This document shows, one piece after another, positions 6,037-12,920 of a stretch of DNA of 13,627 nt (position 1 is its first letter; each line of letters starts with the position of its first letter). A program made the translations under genes and the position numbers. Below the pieces are notes generated by a model that was not told the DNA's origin, searched no databases, and worked only from the letters and a program-made list of their open reading frames with translations. The DNA is taken from NCBI GenBank assembly GCA_022791215.1, contig JAAVYQ010000088.1:1-13627 (forward strand), read 5' to 3'. The stretch comes from Bacilli bacterium (GTDB taxonomy: Bacteria; Bacillota_I; Bacilli_A; RF39; UBA660).

Positions 6037-6052
6037 CAAATTGCGAAAGAAG

Positions 6053-7651
6053 ATGTATCACATGAGTTATTTTACTATAAAAAAGACTATTTTTCTAGTC
6101 TACTCAAACGAAGTTCTTGAGGAATTTAATAAAATCGATAAATTTATGTTACTTTTAGAAAAATCTAATATTGGAAAATTTTTAGAGAAAGTATGCAGTA
6201 ATAAAAATAATATTAAATATTCTCCATATAATCTTTTTGCTACTGTAATATATTGTTTTTCTAAGTTTAAAAGTTCACTTAGAGAAATAGAAAGATTATG
6301 TAAATTTGATTTGAGAGTTATGTATATAATGGAACATCAAACACTAGATTATTCTCAAATATGTATTTTTATAAACAAATATATCCTTCCCTATCAATAT
6401 GAAATATTTACTATGATAACTAAAACTATTATAGATTGGTTTAATTTAGATATATCTGATCAATATTTAGACGGAACTAAAATCCAAGCCAATGCAAATA
6501 AGTATAAATTTGTTTGGAAACCAACAACTTATCATAATAAATTAGATTTAAAAATTAGAGAATTATTATTGAATATTAATATTGAAGTTACTGATAAAGA
6601 ATTAATAAAAAGTTATAAATTAAACCAACTCATTAAAGAATATGTTTTAGGAGAAAATATAGATGTTAATAATATTCCATCAGGTAAAGGAAAAAGATTA
6701 ACCAAAGAACAAAGGATGTATAAAAAGTTATATCAATATTTAATTAAATTACTAGAATATGAAGAAAAAGAAAGAATATGTGGAGATAATAGAAATTCAT
6801 ATTATAAAACTGATAAAGATGCAACAGCAATGGTATTAAAAGAAGATTATTATTCTAGATCAAGTCACGACTTTCATGCTGGATATAATATACAATTTTT
6901 AGTATCAGCAGGCTTAATAACAATGTATGGAGTATTTCAAGATAGAACTGATCATTATACATTTATCCCTATGAACGATTTATATTATAAATATTATGAT
7001 GAATATCCTAAAAATGAATGTGCAGATTCAGGATACGGAATACATATAAATTATAAATATATGAGAGAACATGATATAGGTAATTATGTTAAATTTCAAA
7101 GTTGGGAAGGAGAATCAAGTGGAAAAAGACCGCAGTTATTTTATACCTTTGATGACGGAGTAATGTGTTTAAATACTTGTATAGGAGAAATAATACCTTT
7201 TAATAAATATCATCATCAAAGAAATAAAGAAGGAAAACTATACAAATTTACTGGTTGTAATGAGTGTAACTATTCATATATATGTAAGAAAAATTTAAAA
7301 AATAAAGATTTAGATTATAGGTTTTATGAAATAGTAAAAGATTATGAGTTATTAAAAGAAGAAGCAAGGAATAACTTACTTAGTCCAGAAGGAATAGAAA
7401 TTAGAATAAATCGAAGTATACAGGTAGAAGGAAGTTTTGGACAAATTAAACAAAATATGCAGTATATTCGTATAAGAAGAAGAGGTCTAGAAAAAACTGG
7501 ATGTGAAGTTATGTTAGTATCTCTAGGTAGAAACATACGTAAGTTTTTTACTTTATTAGAGAGTAAAGAAATTAAGAGCAAATATTGGGAAAAGTCTAAA
7601 AATTTAAAAACAGAAAAATTTCCTTTTCCTAAACAAAAAAAGAAGATGTGA
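6053..7651 (+). CDS. IS1182-family DDE transposase
   Basis: 532 residues from the ATG at 6053; another ATG at 6062 is possible, and the frame is open further upstream to a TTG at 5975 inside the inverted repeat, which has no ribosome site. The N-terminal region (about 40-110) is DUF772-like. The family's first catalytic motif, DGTKIQANANKYKFVW, has Asp140; the second, ADSGYG, has Asp325; the third, RSIQVEGSFGQIK, has Glu459. A Cys cluster (CNECNYSYIC) lies between the second Asp and the Glu. The protein is full length with no frameshift, so probably active. Its last residues (Lys-rich, ending KKM) and stop codon are encoded by the right inverted repeat. Codons end mostly in T or A (AAT, GAT, TAT), unlike the core operon on the same strand. 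Confidence 0.93.
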   Translation: MYHMSYFTIKKTIFLVYSNEVLEEFNKIDKFMLLLEKSNIGKFLEKVCSNKNNIKYSPYNLFATVIYCFSKFKSSLREIERLCKFDLRVMYIMEHQTLDYSQICIFINKYILPYQYEIFTMITKTIIDWFNLDISDQYLDGTKIQANANKYKFVWKPTTYHNKLDLKIRELLLNINIEVTDKELIKSYKLNQLIKEYVLGENIDVNNIPSGKGKRLTKEQRMYKKLYQYLIKLLEYEEKERICGDNRNSYYKTDKDATAMVLKEDYYSRSSHDFHAGYNIQFLVSAGLITMYGVFQDRTDHYTFIPMNDLYYKYYDEYPKNECADSGYGIHINYKYMREHDIGNYVKFQSWEGESSGKRPQLFYTFDDGVMCLNTCIGEIIPFNKYHHQRNKEGKLYKFTGCNECNYSYICKKNLKNKDLDYRFYEIVKDYELLKEEARNNLLSPEGIEIRINRSIQVEGSFGQIKQNMQYIRIRRRGLEKTGCEVMLVSLGRNIRKFFTLLESKEIKSKYWEKSKNLKTEKFPFPKQKKKM

Positions 7652-7681
7652 AGGTTAATCATTAACTTTCAACATCCCCTT
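7632..7681 (-). repeat. Right terminal inverted repeat of the IS, hairpin-forming
   Basis: Inverted copy of 5930-5979 with one difference (AACCTTC in place of AACTTTC, which breaks one pair of the internal palindrome). Its outer two bases supply the last two bases of the stop codon of the 161-residue minus-strand gene (TAA at 7682-7680). Confidence 0.85.
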
Positions 7682-8165
7682 AGTGATTTCTATGACCTTT
7701 ACCAGGTCTTCTATTTTTAGTTCCATTGTGTTTTGACAATACTCTAGTAAATGATTCAGATTCATTACATTCTTTTAGTTCTTCCATTAATTCTATTTGT
7801 TCTTCTATAGGTCCTTCTTCTATGATTGTTCTATTTATAGCATATAATTTTTTGGCATTTTTACTTAGTAATTCTTTATTTTGTTCATATATTTCAGTCA
7901 TAGCTTGTACAGCTAAATCTGCTCTTTCAAGTTCGCTTATTCTGTCATTATTTAGTTCAATATATCGATAAGCTGCATTTGCCATTCTCCCTAAAATACG
8001 AACATCATTATTTGCGAATGAACTATTTTCAAAATGTAAACATCCTGAATGTGTTAATTCAAAGTAAGCTAACCATTCTTGATTTCTAACAAACCAGTTT
8101 GCTAACTCCGAATTCCATATAATTACACTTTCAACTCTTGGACTAAAATTTGAATTTAATATCAT
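7680..8165 (-). CDS. Hypothetical protein, probable operon partner of the ClpX-like gene
   Basis: 161 residues, not recognised. ATG at 8165-8163 with a strong AGGGGG ribosome site about 9 nt upstream and a near-consensus promoter. It is soluble, with no membrane segment. The first 60 residues are rich in Trp, Phe and Tyr (NSELANWFVRNQEWLAYFEL), the middle (about 65-135) is helical and acidic, and the tail is basic (TKNRRPGKGHRNH). The stop codon is partly made by the IS end. If the IS is removed at 5930/7681, the frame would run four more codons to a TAA at 5918-5916, 12 nt before the AAA+ start. So the native protein was perhaps 165 residues and directly upstream of the AAA+ gene. It may be an adaptor or substrate of that unfoldase, by position only. 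Confidence 0.75.
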   Translation of the reverse strand: MILNSNFSPRVESVIIWNSELANWFVRNQEWLAYFELTHSGCLHFENSSFANNDVRILGRMANAAYRYIELNNDRISELERADLAVQAMTEIYEQNKELLSKNAKKLYAINRTIIEEGPIEEQIELMEELKECNESESFTRVLSKHNGTKNRRPGKGHRNH

Positions 8166-8191
8166 TTTTAAATTCCCCCTTCAATGCATTA

Positions 8192-8220
8192 ATTGTACCA
8201 TAAAAAGTTTTGTTTGTCAA
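8192..8220 (-). promoter_or_regulatory. Strong promoter of the 161-residue gene and its former operon
   Basis: Minus strand perfect TTGACA (8215-8220), 17-bp spacer, TACAAT (8192-8197) preceded by TGG, so an extended -10 as well. Predicted start near 8185, with the ribosome site at 8175-8181. Confidence 0.8.
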
Positions 8221-8225
8221 ATTTG

Positions 8226-8273
8226 TTTGATGTTAATTAGATACTCTTCATATATTTTGGAGTGAACATCAAA
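8226..8273. repeat. 9-bp inverted repeat upstream of the 161-residue gene promoter
   Basis: TTTGATGTT (8226-8234) and AACATCAAA (8265-8273), perfect, with inner ACTC/GAGT also complementary. It lies just upstream of the -35 at 8215-8220, where a regulator could bind. It is not needed as the tRNA terminator, which is at 8290-8322. Role unknown. Confidence 0.5.
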
Positions 8274-8289
8274 ATATTGGAGAATTAAG

Positions 8290-8322
8290 TAAAAACTCGC
8301 CAACTATTTCTAGTGTGCGAGT
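8290..8322 (-). terminator. Terminator of the tRNA-Lys gene
   Basis: ACTCGC and GCGAGT (8317-8322 with 8295-8300) close a stem whose inner part is ACTA-GAAA-TAGT, followed on the minus strand by a T5 run. It lies 12 bp after the tRNA 3' end. Confidence 0.85.
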
Positions 8323-8333
8323 ATAAATCTAAA

Positions 8334-8409
8334 TGGTGGTTCCTTAGGGATTCGAACCCTAGACCCACCGATTAAGAGTCGGTTGCTCTACCAACTGAGC
8401 TAAGGAACC
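8334..8409 (-). tRNA. tRNA-Lys, anticodon CUU
   Basis: 76 nt with the CCA end encoded (8336-8334). The acceptor stem is GGTTCCT with AGGAACC. The D arm contains AGCTCAGTTGGTAGAGC, the anticodon loop is CTCTTAA giving anticodon CTT, which reads AAG, and the T arm has GGTTCGAATCC. All stems pair. It is transcribed alone from its own promoter and terminator, divergent from ruvX. Confidence 0.97.
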
Positions 8410-8421
8410 ATCACGTCTAAG

Positions 8422-8451
8422 ATTATAACACAAAACAATTAAAATTTGCAA
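8422..8451 (-). promoter_or_regulatory. tRNA-Lys promoter
   Basis: Minus strand TTGCAA (8446-8451), 18-bp spacer, TGT-TATAAT (TATAAT 8422-8427). The start is predicted near 8415, a few bases before the mature 5' end at 8409. Confidence 0.7.
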
Positions 8452-8458
8452 TACTTTG

Positions 8459-8487
8459 TTGTAAAAAGAATTATAAAATGATAAAAT
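8459..8487 (+). promoter_or_regulatory. Promoter of the ruvX-trhP2 operon
   Basis: TTGTAA (8459-8464), 17-bp spacer, TGA-TAAAAT (TAAAAT 8482-8487). Predicted start near 8494. The -35 is only 7 bp from the -35 of the divergent tRNA-Lys promoter, so the two polymerase sites probably compete. Confidence 0.65.
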
Positions 8488-8509
8488 ACATATGTAAGTG
8501 AGGAACTAA

Positions 8510-8935
8510 ATGAGAATAATGGGAATGGATTATGGGAGTAAAACACTAGGAATAAGCCTTAGTGACGAAACAAGAACATTAGCGACTCCTATAGAAACGA
8601 TAAAATATAAAGAAAAAGAAGAACTATTTACAAAAATAGAGCAATACTTTAAAACATACGAAATAGAAAGCATAATATTAGGAAATCCACTAAATTTAGA
8701 TGGCTCGCTGAGTGACAGAAGCAAAATCACATTAGAATTCAAAGAAGAATTAGAAAAAAGATACAAAATACCAGTTAAAATGGAAGACGAAAGATATACC
8801 ACAGTAATAGTAAATAATATGTTAATAGAAAACAACACAAGAAGAGACAAACGAAAAAAAGTAGTAGACAAACTAGCATCTACGGTAATATTACAAGGTT
8901 ATCTAGATAGGAGAAATCAAAATGAAAGAAAATGA
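8510..8935 (+). CDS. ruvX: RuvX/YqgF Holliday-junction-resolvase-fold nuclease
   Basis: 141 residues, the usual length for the family, an RNase H-fold nuclease linked to 16S rRNA 5' end maturation and, in some species, Holliday junction resolution. Motifs seen: GMDYGSKTLGIS with Asp7, GNPLNLDGS (58-66), EDERYTTV with Glu94 and VDKLASTVILQGYL with Asp120. The acidic triad of the active site is therefore intact. The start has a GAGGAA ribosome site. It is the first gene of the operon, and its end overlaps the DUF1292 gene by 14 nt. In Bacillus this gene follows alaS and yrzL; here a divergent tRNA gene takes that place. Confidence 0.95.
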   Translation: MRIMGMDYGSKTLGISLSDETRTLATPIETIKYKEKEELFTKIEQYFKTYEIESIILGNPLNLDGSLSDRSKITLEFKEELEKRYKIPVKMEDERYTTVIVNNMLIENNTRRDKRKKVVDKLASTVILQGYLDRRNQNERK

Positions 8936-9188
8936 ATTAACACTAATAGAAGATGGTCAAGAAGTCAAATATCGAATACTATTTAGCATAGAAGATGTAA
9001 AAGATAAAAACTACATTGTATACACAAAAGACGAAGAAAATGAAGACGGAGAAATACTTACATATGCTGCAACATATGAAAAAAATGAAGAAAACGGAAA
9101 CATAAAATTAACATCAATAAAAAATGATAAAGAATGGAAATTTATAGTTGAAGTATTAAACAGCATACAAAATGGAGTTAAAAAATAA
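8922..9188 (+). CDS. DUF1292 family protein (YrzB type)
   Basis: 88 residues, small and acidic. The pattern ELTLIEDGQEVKYRILFSIE, then a central YIVYTKDEENEDG and a C-terminal EWKFIVEVLNSI, is typical of DUF1292, which sits between ruvX and mltG throughout the Firmicutes. Its biochemical role is unknown. AGGAG at 8910-8914 lies 7 nt before the ATG, inside the end of ruvX; the 14-nt overlap implies coupled translation. Confidence 0.88.
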   Translation: MKENELTLIEDGQEVKYRILFSIEDVKDKNYIVYTKDEENEDGEILTYAATYEKNEENGNIKLTSIKNDKEWKFIVEVLNSIQNGVKK

Positions 9189-9210
9189 CAAACAAAAAAA
9201 TATTATAAAA

Positions 9211-9233
9211 GAAGGGAACAATCTAAAAGATTG
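9211..9233 (+). promoter_or_regulatory. Ribosome site followed by a hairpin before mltG
   Basis: GAAGGGA (9211-9217) is the best Shine-Dalgarno match but is 28 nt from the mltG ATG at 9245. Directly after it CAATCT (9219-9224) and AGATTG (9228-9233) form a perfect 6-bp stem with a 3-nt loop. Folding would bring the site to about 13 nt from the ATG. Otherwise only the weak AAAGAAAA is available. Confidence 0.4.
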
Positions 9234-9244
9234 AAAGAAAAAAG

Positions 9245-10336
9245 ATGGTAAAAAGAAAATTAAATATAAAAAGGGTATTTTTGGTACTTATATTACTAAT
9301 ATTAATTACGATTACAGCATTAGCGGGGGTATTTTTTTACGAGTTAAGTCCAGTAGACAAAAACGGTGAAAAACAAGACTACACTGTTGAAAGTGGAACA
9401 TTAGTAAATGAAATATTTGCAGACTTAGAAAGCAAAGGACTAATCAAAAGTGCGTTATTCATGAAAATCTACAATAAAATATCAGGAGGGTTAGACGTCA
9501 AAGCAGGGACATACAAAATAAGTTCAAGCATGGATGCCACTGACATATACAAAATACTAGGAGGAGAAGTAATAGACAACGCAGAAACATTTACCCTAAC
9601 ATTCAAAGAAGGCGGAAACATAAGAGGCCTAATAAACACGCTAGAAGAAAAAACAGAAATAAAAAAAGTTGACATAGTAACAAAATTAAAAGACGAAACA
9701 TACCTAGACGAATTAATAGAAGACTATTGGTTTATAACAGAAGACATAAAACAAGCAGACATAAAATATTCATTAGAAGGATACTTATTTCCTGACACAT
9801 ACACATTTTACACTAATGCAACAATAGAAGACATATTTAGAAAAATGCTAAATACTATGGAAGATAAACTTGAACCGTACAAAAACCAAATAGAAACATC
9901 AAAATACAGTGCACACGAAATACTAACATTAGCAAGCATAGTAGAACTTGAATCAGCGGATCCTGGAGACAGAAAAAAAATATCAAGTGTATTTAACAAT
10001 AGACTAAAAGACGATTGGGGTAGTAGCATAGGAAGTTGTGTAACTACATACTATGCATTCGACATAAACATGGGAGATAGAGACTTAAGTTTAAGCGAAA
10101 TCAGCGATTGCTCAGGAAAATATAACACTAGATGCGTAAGTTTTATGGGACTACCAATCGGGCCAGTAGGAAACCCAGGGATAGACTCAATAGAAGCGAC
10201 GCTAAACCCAGACACTACTGACTACACGTTCTTTGTATCAGACACAACAGGAAAAACACATTTCACAAAATCGAATGCAGAACACGAAGCTAAAATAGAT
10301 GAACTAGAAAGATTGGGATTATGGTATGCATATTAA
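9245..10336 (+). CDS. mltG: Endolytic murein transglycosylase MltG
   Basis: 363 residues, a membrane-anchored enzyme that cuts nascent glycan strands and sets their length. One N-terminal membrane segment (about 10-32) with a short basic cytosolic end. Residues about 40-100 are LysM-like (YTVESGTLVNEIFADLESKGLI). The catalytic YceG domain shows EGYLFPDTYTF, the active-site stretch ASIVELES with catalytic Glu234, then FNNRL, GLPIGPVGNPG and HFTKSNAEH. All key residues are present. Unusual are three Cys in the outer domain (in GSCVTTYY, SDCSG and NTRCVS), where homologues I know have none, so a disulphide is possible. It is the third gene of the operon, and its stop overlaps the trmR start by 11 nt. 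Confidence 0.94.
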   Translation: MVKRKLNIKRVFLVLILLILITITALAGVFFYELSPVDKNGEKQDYTVESGTLVNEIFADLESKGLIKSALFMKIYNKISGGLDVKAGTYKISSSMDATDIYKILGGEVIDNAETFTLTFKEGGNIRGLINTLEEKTEIKKVDIVTKLKDETYLDELIEDYWFITEDIKQADIKYSLEGYLFPDTYTFYTNATIEDIFRKMLNTMEDKLEPYKNQIETSKYSAHEILTLASIVELESADPGDRKKISSVFNNRLKDDWGSSIGSCVTTYYAFDINMGDRDLSLSEISDCSGKYNTRCVSFMGLPIGPVGNPGIDSIEATLNPDTTDYTFFVSDTTGKTHFTKSNAEHEAKIDELERLGLWYAY

Positions 10337-10907
10337 TAAAATAATACAAGACATGGAGATTTTTGCAAGAAAGGAAAACATTCCGATCATGCAAGAATCT
10401 TCGCTTTTATTCATAATAGAATACATAAAAAACAACAACATAAAAAATGTATTAGAAATAGGAACAGCAATAGCTTACAGCACTATAAGAATAGCAAGCA
10501 ACGGAATAAAAATAACAAGCATAGAAAGAGACGAAACAAGATATAAAGAAGCGGTCAAAAATGTAGAACTTGCAAAACTCAAAAATGAAGTAACACTAAT
10601 AAAAAAAGATGCATTTGAAACAAACATAGAAGAAAAATATGACTTAATAATAATAGATGCTGCCAAAGGGAAAAACAAAGATTTCATAGAAAAATTTGAA
10701 AAAAACCTAAACCCAGGAGGCACAATAATAATTGACAACATTGATTTCCATGGACTAGTAGGAAAAAGTAGTGAAATAAAATCAAGAAACTTAAGAAGTT
10801 TAGTGAGAAAAATTGAAAACTTTCTAACATATCTAGAAGAACAAACAAAATATACTGTAGAAAAGAAAAACATAGGAGATGGGCTAATAATACTAAAGGA
10901 GGAATAA
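10326..10907 (+). CDS. trmR: tRNA 5-hydroxyuridine methyltransferase TrmR (YrrM-like)
   Basis: 193 residues, a class I SAM-dependent O-methyltransferase. Motif I LEIGTAIAYS (about 43-52), the acidic end of strand 2 in IERDETR, the metal Asp in DLIIIDAAKG, and IIDNIDFHG follow the COMT-like fold. In B. subtilis the orthologue at this place methylates ho5U34 of tRNA to mo5U34. The neighbours here are the two U32-family genes that would make ho5U34, which supports the same role. It starts inside mltG and has no strong ribosome site, so it probably depends on translational coupling. A start at Met10 is possible, but the N-terminal extension with FARKENIPIMQ is normal for the family. Confidence 0.9.
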   Translation: MHINKIIQDMEIFARKENIPIMQESSLLFIIEYIKNNNIKNVLEIGTAIAYSTIRIASNGIKITSIERDETRYKEAVKNVELAKLKNEVTLIKKDAFETNIEEKYDLIIIDAAKGKNKDFIEKFEKNLNPGGTIIIDNIDFHGLVGKSSEIKSRNLRSLVRKIENFLTYLEEQTKYTVEKKNIGDGLIILKEE

Positions 10908-10908
10908 A

Positions 10909-11694
10909 ATGAATGAATACTATATGATACCAAATAGTAAAGAACTAAACAAATTTGACAGTAACATAATATTACCGCTAGAAAACTATAGTATAGGATT
11001 TGATAGGTACTTTTGTATAAGAGAAATAAAAGACATAGCAAAAACCAGAGAAGTATCAATAATAATAAATAAAATGCTACACAAAAAAGAGATAGAAGAA
11101 ATAAAAGATGCGCTAAAAAAACTTACAAAAATAAAATACATTTTCATAAGTGATCTAGGGCTCATAAACTATATAAACAAAGACAAAATAGTATTATATC
11201 AAAACCACATAATAAGCAATTACGACAGCATAAATTACTACAAAGAAATAGGGATAGACAAAATAGTAGTATCAAACGAATTAACAATAGAAGAACTAAA
11301 ACAAATAAAAGAAAAAACAACAAGCCAACTATTTTACTTCATAACAAACCACAACGAATTAATGTATAGCAAAAGAAAACTCATAAGTAGTTATAACTAT
11401 TACAAAGGAAAAAATCATGAACAAACAAACAAAATTACTGAACACGTAAGCAAAAAAGAATTACTAATAAAAGAAGAAGGAAATTCCACTATGATATTTG
11501 ACTCTAACATATTCAGTGCAAACGAAGAACTTGCCTCATTAAAAGACTTCAATTACATAATAAACTTTAGTAACATGAACGAAGAAGAGACGGAAATCAT
11601 ATTAAAACATTACAAAGACGAGAACCTAAAAGACCACATAAAAATCGAAAATTACTTCTTACACAACAAAATAGGATATAAGGTAGGTGAATAA
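10909..11694 (+). CDS. Degenerate peptidase U32-like protein, TrhP1 (YrrN) candidate
   Basis: 261 residues, highly diverged. AAGGAGG lies directly before the ATG, with only one base after the trmR stop. I assign it mainly by position, between trmR and the canonical U32 gene, where B. subtilis has yrrN/trhP1. Supporting features are alternating strand-helix units suited to a TIM-barrel (SIIINKML, YIFISDLGLINYI, IDKIVVSNELTIEE) and the stretch ELMYSKRKLISSY, which resembles the MVYSRRKL-type motif of U32 relatives. The iron-sulphur Cys cluster of true U32 proteins is missing: only one Cys (about residue 36) is present. It probably acts as a partner of the downstream protein in 5-hydroxylation of tRNA U34. 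Unusually rich in Ile, Asn and Lys. Confidence 0.7.
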   Translation: MNEYYMIPNSKELNKFDSNIILPLENYSIGFDRYFCIREIKDIAKTREVSIIINKMLHKKEIEEIKDALKKLTKIKYIFISDLGLINYINKDKIVLYQNHIISNYDSINYYKEIGIDKIVVSNELTIEELKQIKEKTTSQLFYFITNHNELMYSKRKLISSYNYYKGKNHEQTNKITEHVSKKELLIKEEGNSTMIFDSNIFSANEELASLKDFNYIINFSNMNEEETEIILKHYKDENLKDHIKIENYFLHNKIGYKVGE

Positions 11695-11695
11695 A

Positions 11696-12862
11696 ATGGT
11701 AGAAATACTAAGCCCTGCTGGAGACTTAGACCGCTTAAAATGGGCTTTAACATACGGAGCGGACGCTGTTTACATTGGAGGGTATGACTATAGTCTAAGA
11801 GCAAATGCAAACAACTTTAGCCTAACAGAAATAAAAGAAGCAGTAGACTTTGCGCACAACATGAATAAAAAAGTATATGTAACAGTAAACATCATAATGC
11901 ATAATGAAGACTTAGAAAAACTAGACGAATACTTAAAAAACTTAAATGAAGCAGGAATAGATGCATACATAGTAAGTGACTTAGCAGTAATAAAAAGAAT
12001 AAAAGACCTAAAACTAAAACCTGAAATACACATAAGCACACAAGAATCAACAGTAAACAAAGAAGCGGTAAAATTTTGGGAAAAATTAGGAGTAAGTAGA
12101 GTAGTATTAGGAAGAGAATGCTCAAAAGAAGACATAAAAGACATCAAAGAAAACACTAAAATTGAACTAGAAGTATTCATACATGGGGCGATGTGCACAA
12201 GTTACAGTGGAAGATGTGTACTATCCAACTATGTAACAAAAAGAGACTCTAACCGAGGAGGTTGCAGCCAAGTATGTAGATTTTCATTTGACATAGACGA
12301 TAGTGAAGACTTTCAAATATGCACGAAAGACTTATGTATGATAGATTACATAGGAGAATTGATAGACATAGGAGTAGCATCGCTAAAAATAGAAGGAAGA
12401 ATGAGAAGTCTTTACTACATAGCGACAGTAGTAAATGCATACAAACAAATAGTAACCAAAAAGATAGATGGAACACTTAACCAAGAAACACTAGAATATT
12501 ACAAAAAAGTACTAAGAAAAGTATCTAACAGAGAAAACAGTGTACAATTTTACGATAGAGAACCAGGAGTAAACGAACAATACTATACAGGAAGACAAGA
12601 AGTATCCAATCAAGATTTCCTTGGAATAATCATAGACTATAAAGAAGGATATGCAACATTTGAACAAAGGAACAATTTTAAAGTTGGAGAGACAGTAGAA
12701 ATATTTGGACCAAACAAAGAAGCAAAAAAATTTATAGTTGAAGAAATAAAAAACAAAGACGGAGAAGAAGTAAAAGTGGCAGCACATCCACAAGAGATAC
12801 TAAAACTGAAAGTACCATTTGAAGTACAAAAAAACGATATAATAAGAATACCAATAAGTTGA
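11696..12862 (+). CDS. trhP2: Peptidase U32 family protein TrhP2 (YrrO-like), tRNA U34 hydroxylation
   Basis: 388 residues from the ATG at 11696, which has AGGTAGGTGA upstream; a GTG at 11687 would start inside the previous gene's last codons and has a poorer site. The N-terminal half is the U32 barrel, beginning ILSPAGDLDRLKWALTYGADAVYIGG. The U32 signature is complete: EVFIHGAMC (Cys167), then GRCVLS (Cys174), followed by GGCSQVC (Cys190, Cys194), consistent with an iron-sulphur cluster. IEGRMRS and a C-terminal beta domain (about 305-388) follow. Despite the family name, members of this type are RNA-modification proteins that need prephenate for ho5U34 formation in B. subtilis. The operon with trmR supports that. 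The stop codon TGA lies inside the greA promoter. Confidence 0.92.
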   Translation: MVEILSPAGDLDRLKWALTYGADAVYIGGYDYSLRANANNFSLTEIKEAVDFAHNMNKKVYVTVNIIMHNEDLEKLDEYLKNLNEAGIDAYIVSDLAVIKRIKDLKLKPEIHISTQESTVNKEAVKFWEKLGVSRVVLGRECSKEDIKDIKENTKIELEVFIHGAMCTSYSGRCVLSNYVTKRDSNRGGCSQVCRFSFDIDDSEDFQICTKDLCMIDYIGELIDIGVASLKIEGRMRSLYYIATVVNAYKQIVTKKIDGTLNQETLEYYKKVLRKVSNRENSVQFYDREPGVNEQYYTGRQEVSNQDFLGIIIDYKEGYATFEQRNNFKVGETVEIFGPNKEAKKFIVEEIKNKDGEEVKVAAHPQEILKLKVPFEVQKNDIIRIPIS

Positions 12863-12887
12863 CAAAAAAGACTTTTTTTGGTATCAT
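12859..12887 (+). promoter_or_regulatory. greA promoter overlapping the trhP2 stop codon
   Basis: Perfect TTGACA (12859-12864), 17-bp spacer, TATCAT (12882-12887). The TGA of trhP2 (12860-12862) is part of the -35. Predicted start near 12894. No convincing terminator separates trhP2 from greA, so greA can also be read from the operon. Confidence 0.75.
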
Positions 12888-12890
12888 TAG

Positions 12891-12900
12891 TTACTAGTAA
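12891..12900. repeat. Palindrome at the greA transcription start
   Basis: TTACTAGTAA is a perfect 10-bp palindrome covering the predicted greA start site (near 12894), where a repressor could block transcription. Short palindromes are common in AT-rich DNA, so this is weak evidence. Confidence 0.4.
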
Positions 12901-12920
12901 AAAGGAGACAAAGATTCAAA

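Larger units (their letters stand above)
5930..7681 (+). mobile_element. IS1182-family insertion sequence, complete
   Basis: About 1.75 kb bounded by 50-bp inverted repeats (5930-5979 and 7632-7681) that match at 49 of 50 positions, enclosing one full-length transposase. The near-identical ends and intact gene point to a recent or active copy. No clear target duplication is visible. The flanks carry TAGAAAT (5917-5923) on the left and ATTTCTA (7686-7692) on the right, which would form a small hairpin if joined. The element lies between the stop of the 161-residue gene and the start of the AAA+ gene, both reading the other way. Confidence 0.85.

Noticed and set aside
5975..6052. Transposase start at the TTG at 5975.
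   Set aside because: That codon lies in the terminal inverted repeat, upstream of the likely promoter at 6028-6036, with no ribosome site. The ATG at 6053 is preferred.
5924..7690. Target-site duplication flanking the IS.
   Set aside because: Sequences immediately outside both inverted repeats show no direct repeat longer than three bases.
11687..11695. GTG at 11687 as start of trhP2.
   Set aside because: It would begin inside the previous gene, and the ribosome site fits the ATG at 11696 better. The U32 family start ILSPAGD follows directly.
8510..12862. Mycoplasma genetic code (TGA as Trp).
   Set aside because: TGA ends ruvX, trhP2 and the transposase at expected protein ends, and Trp codons within genes are TGG.
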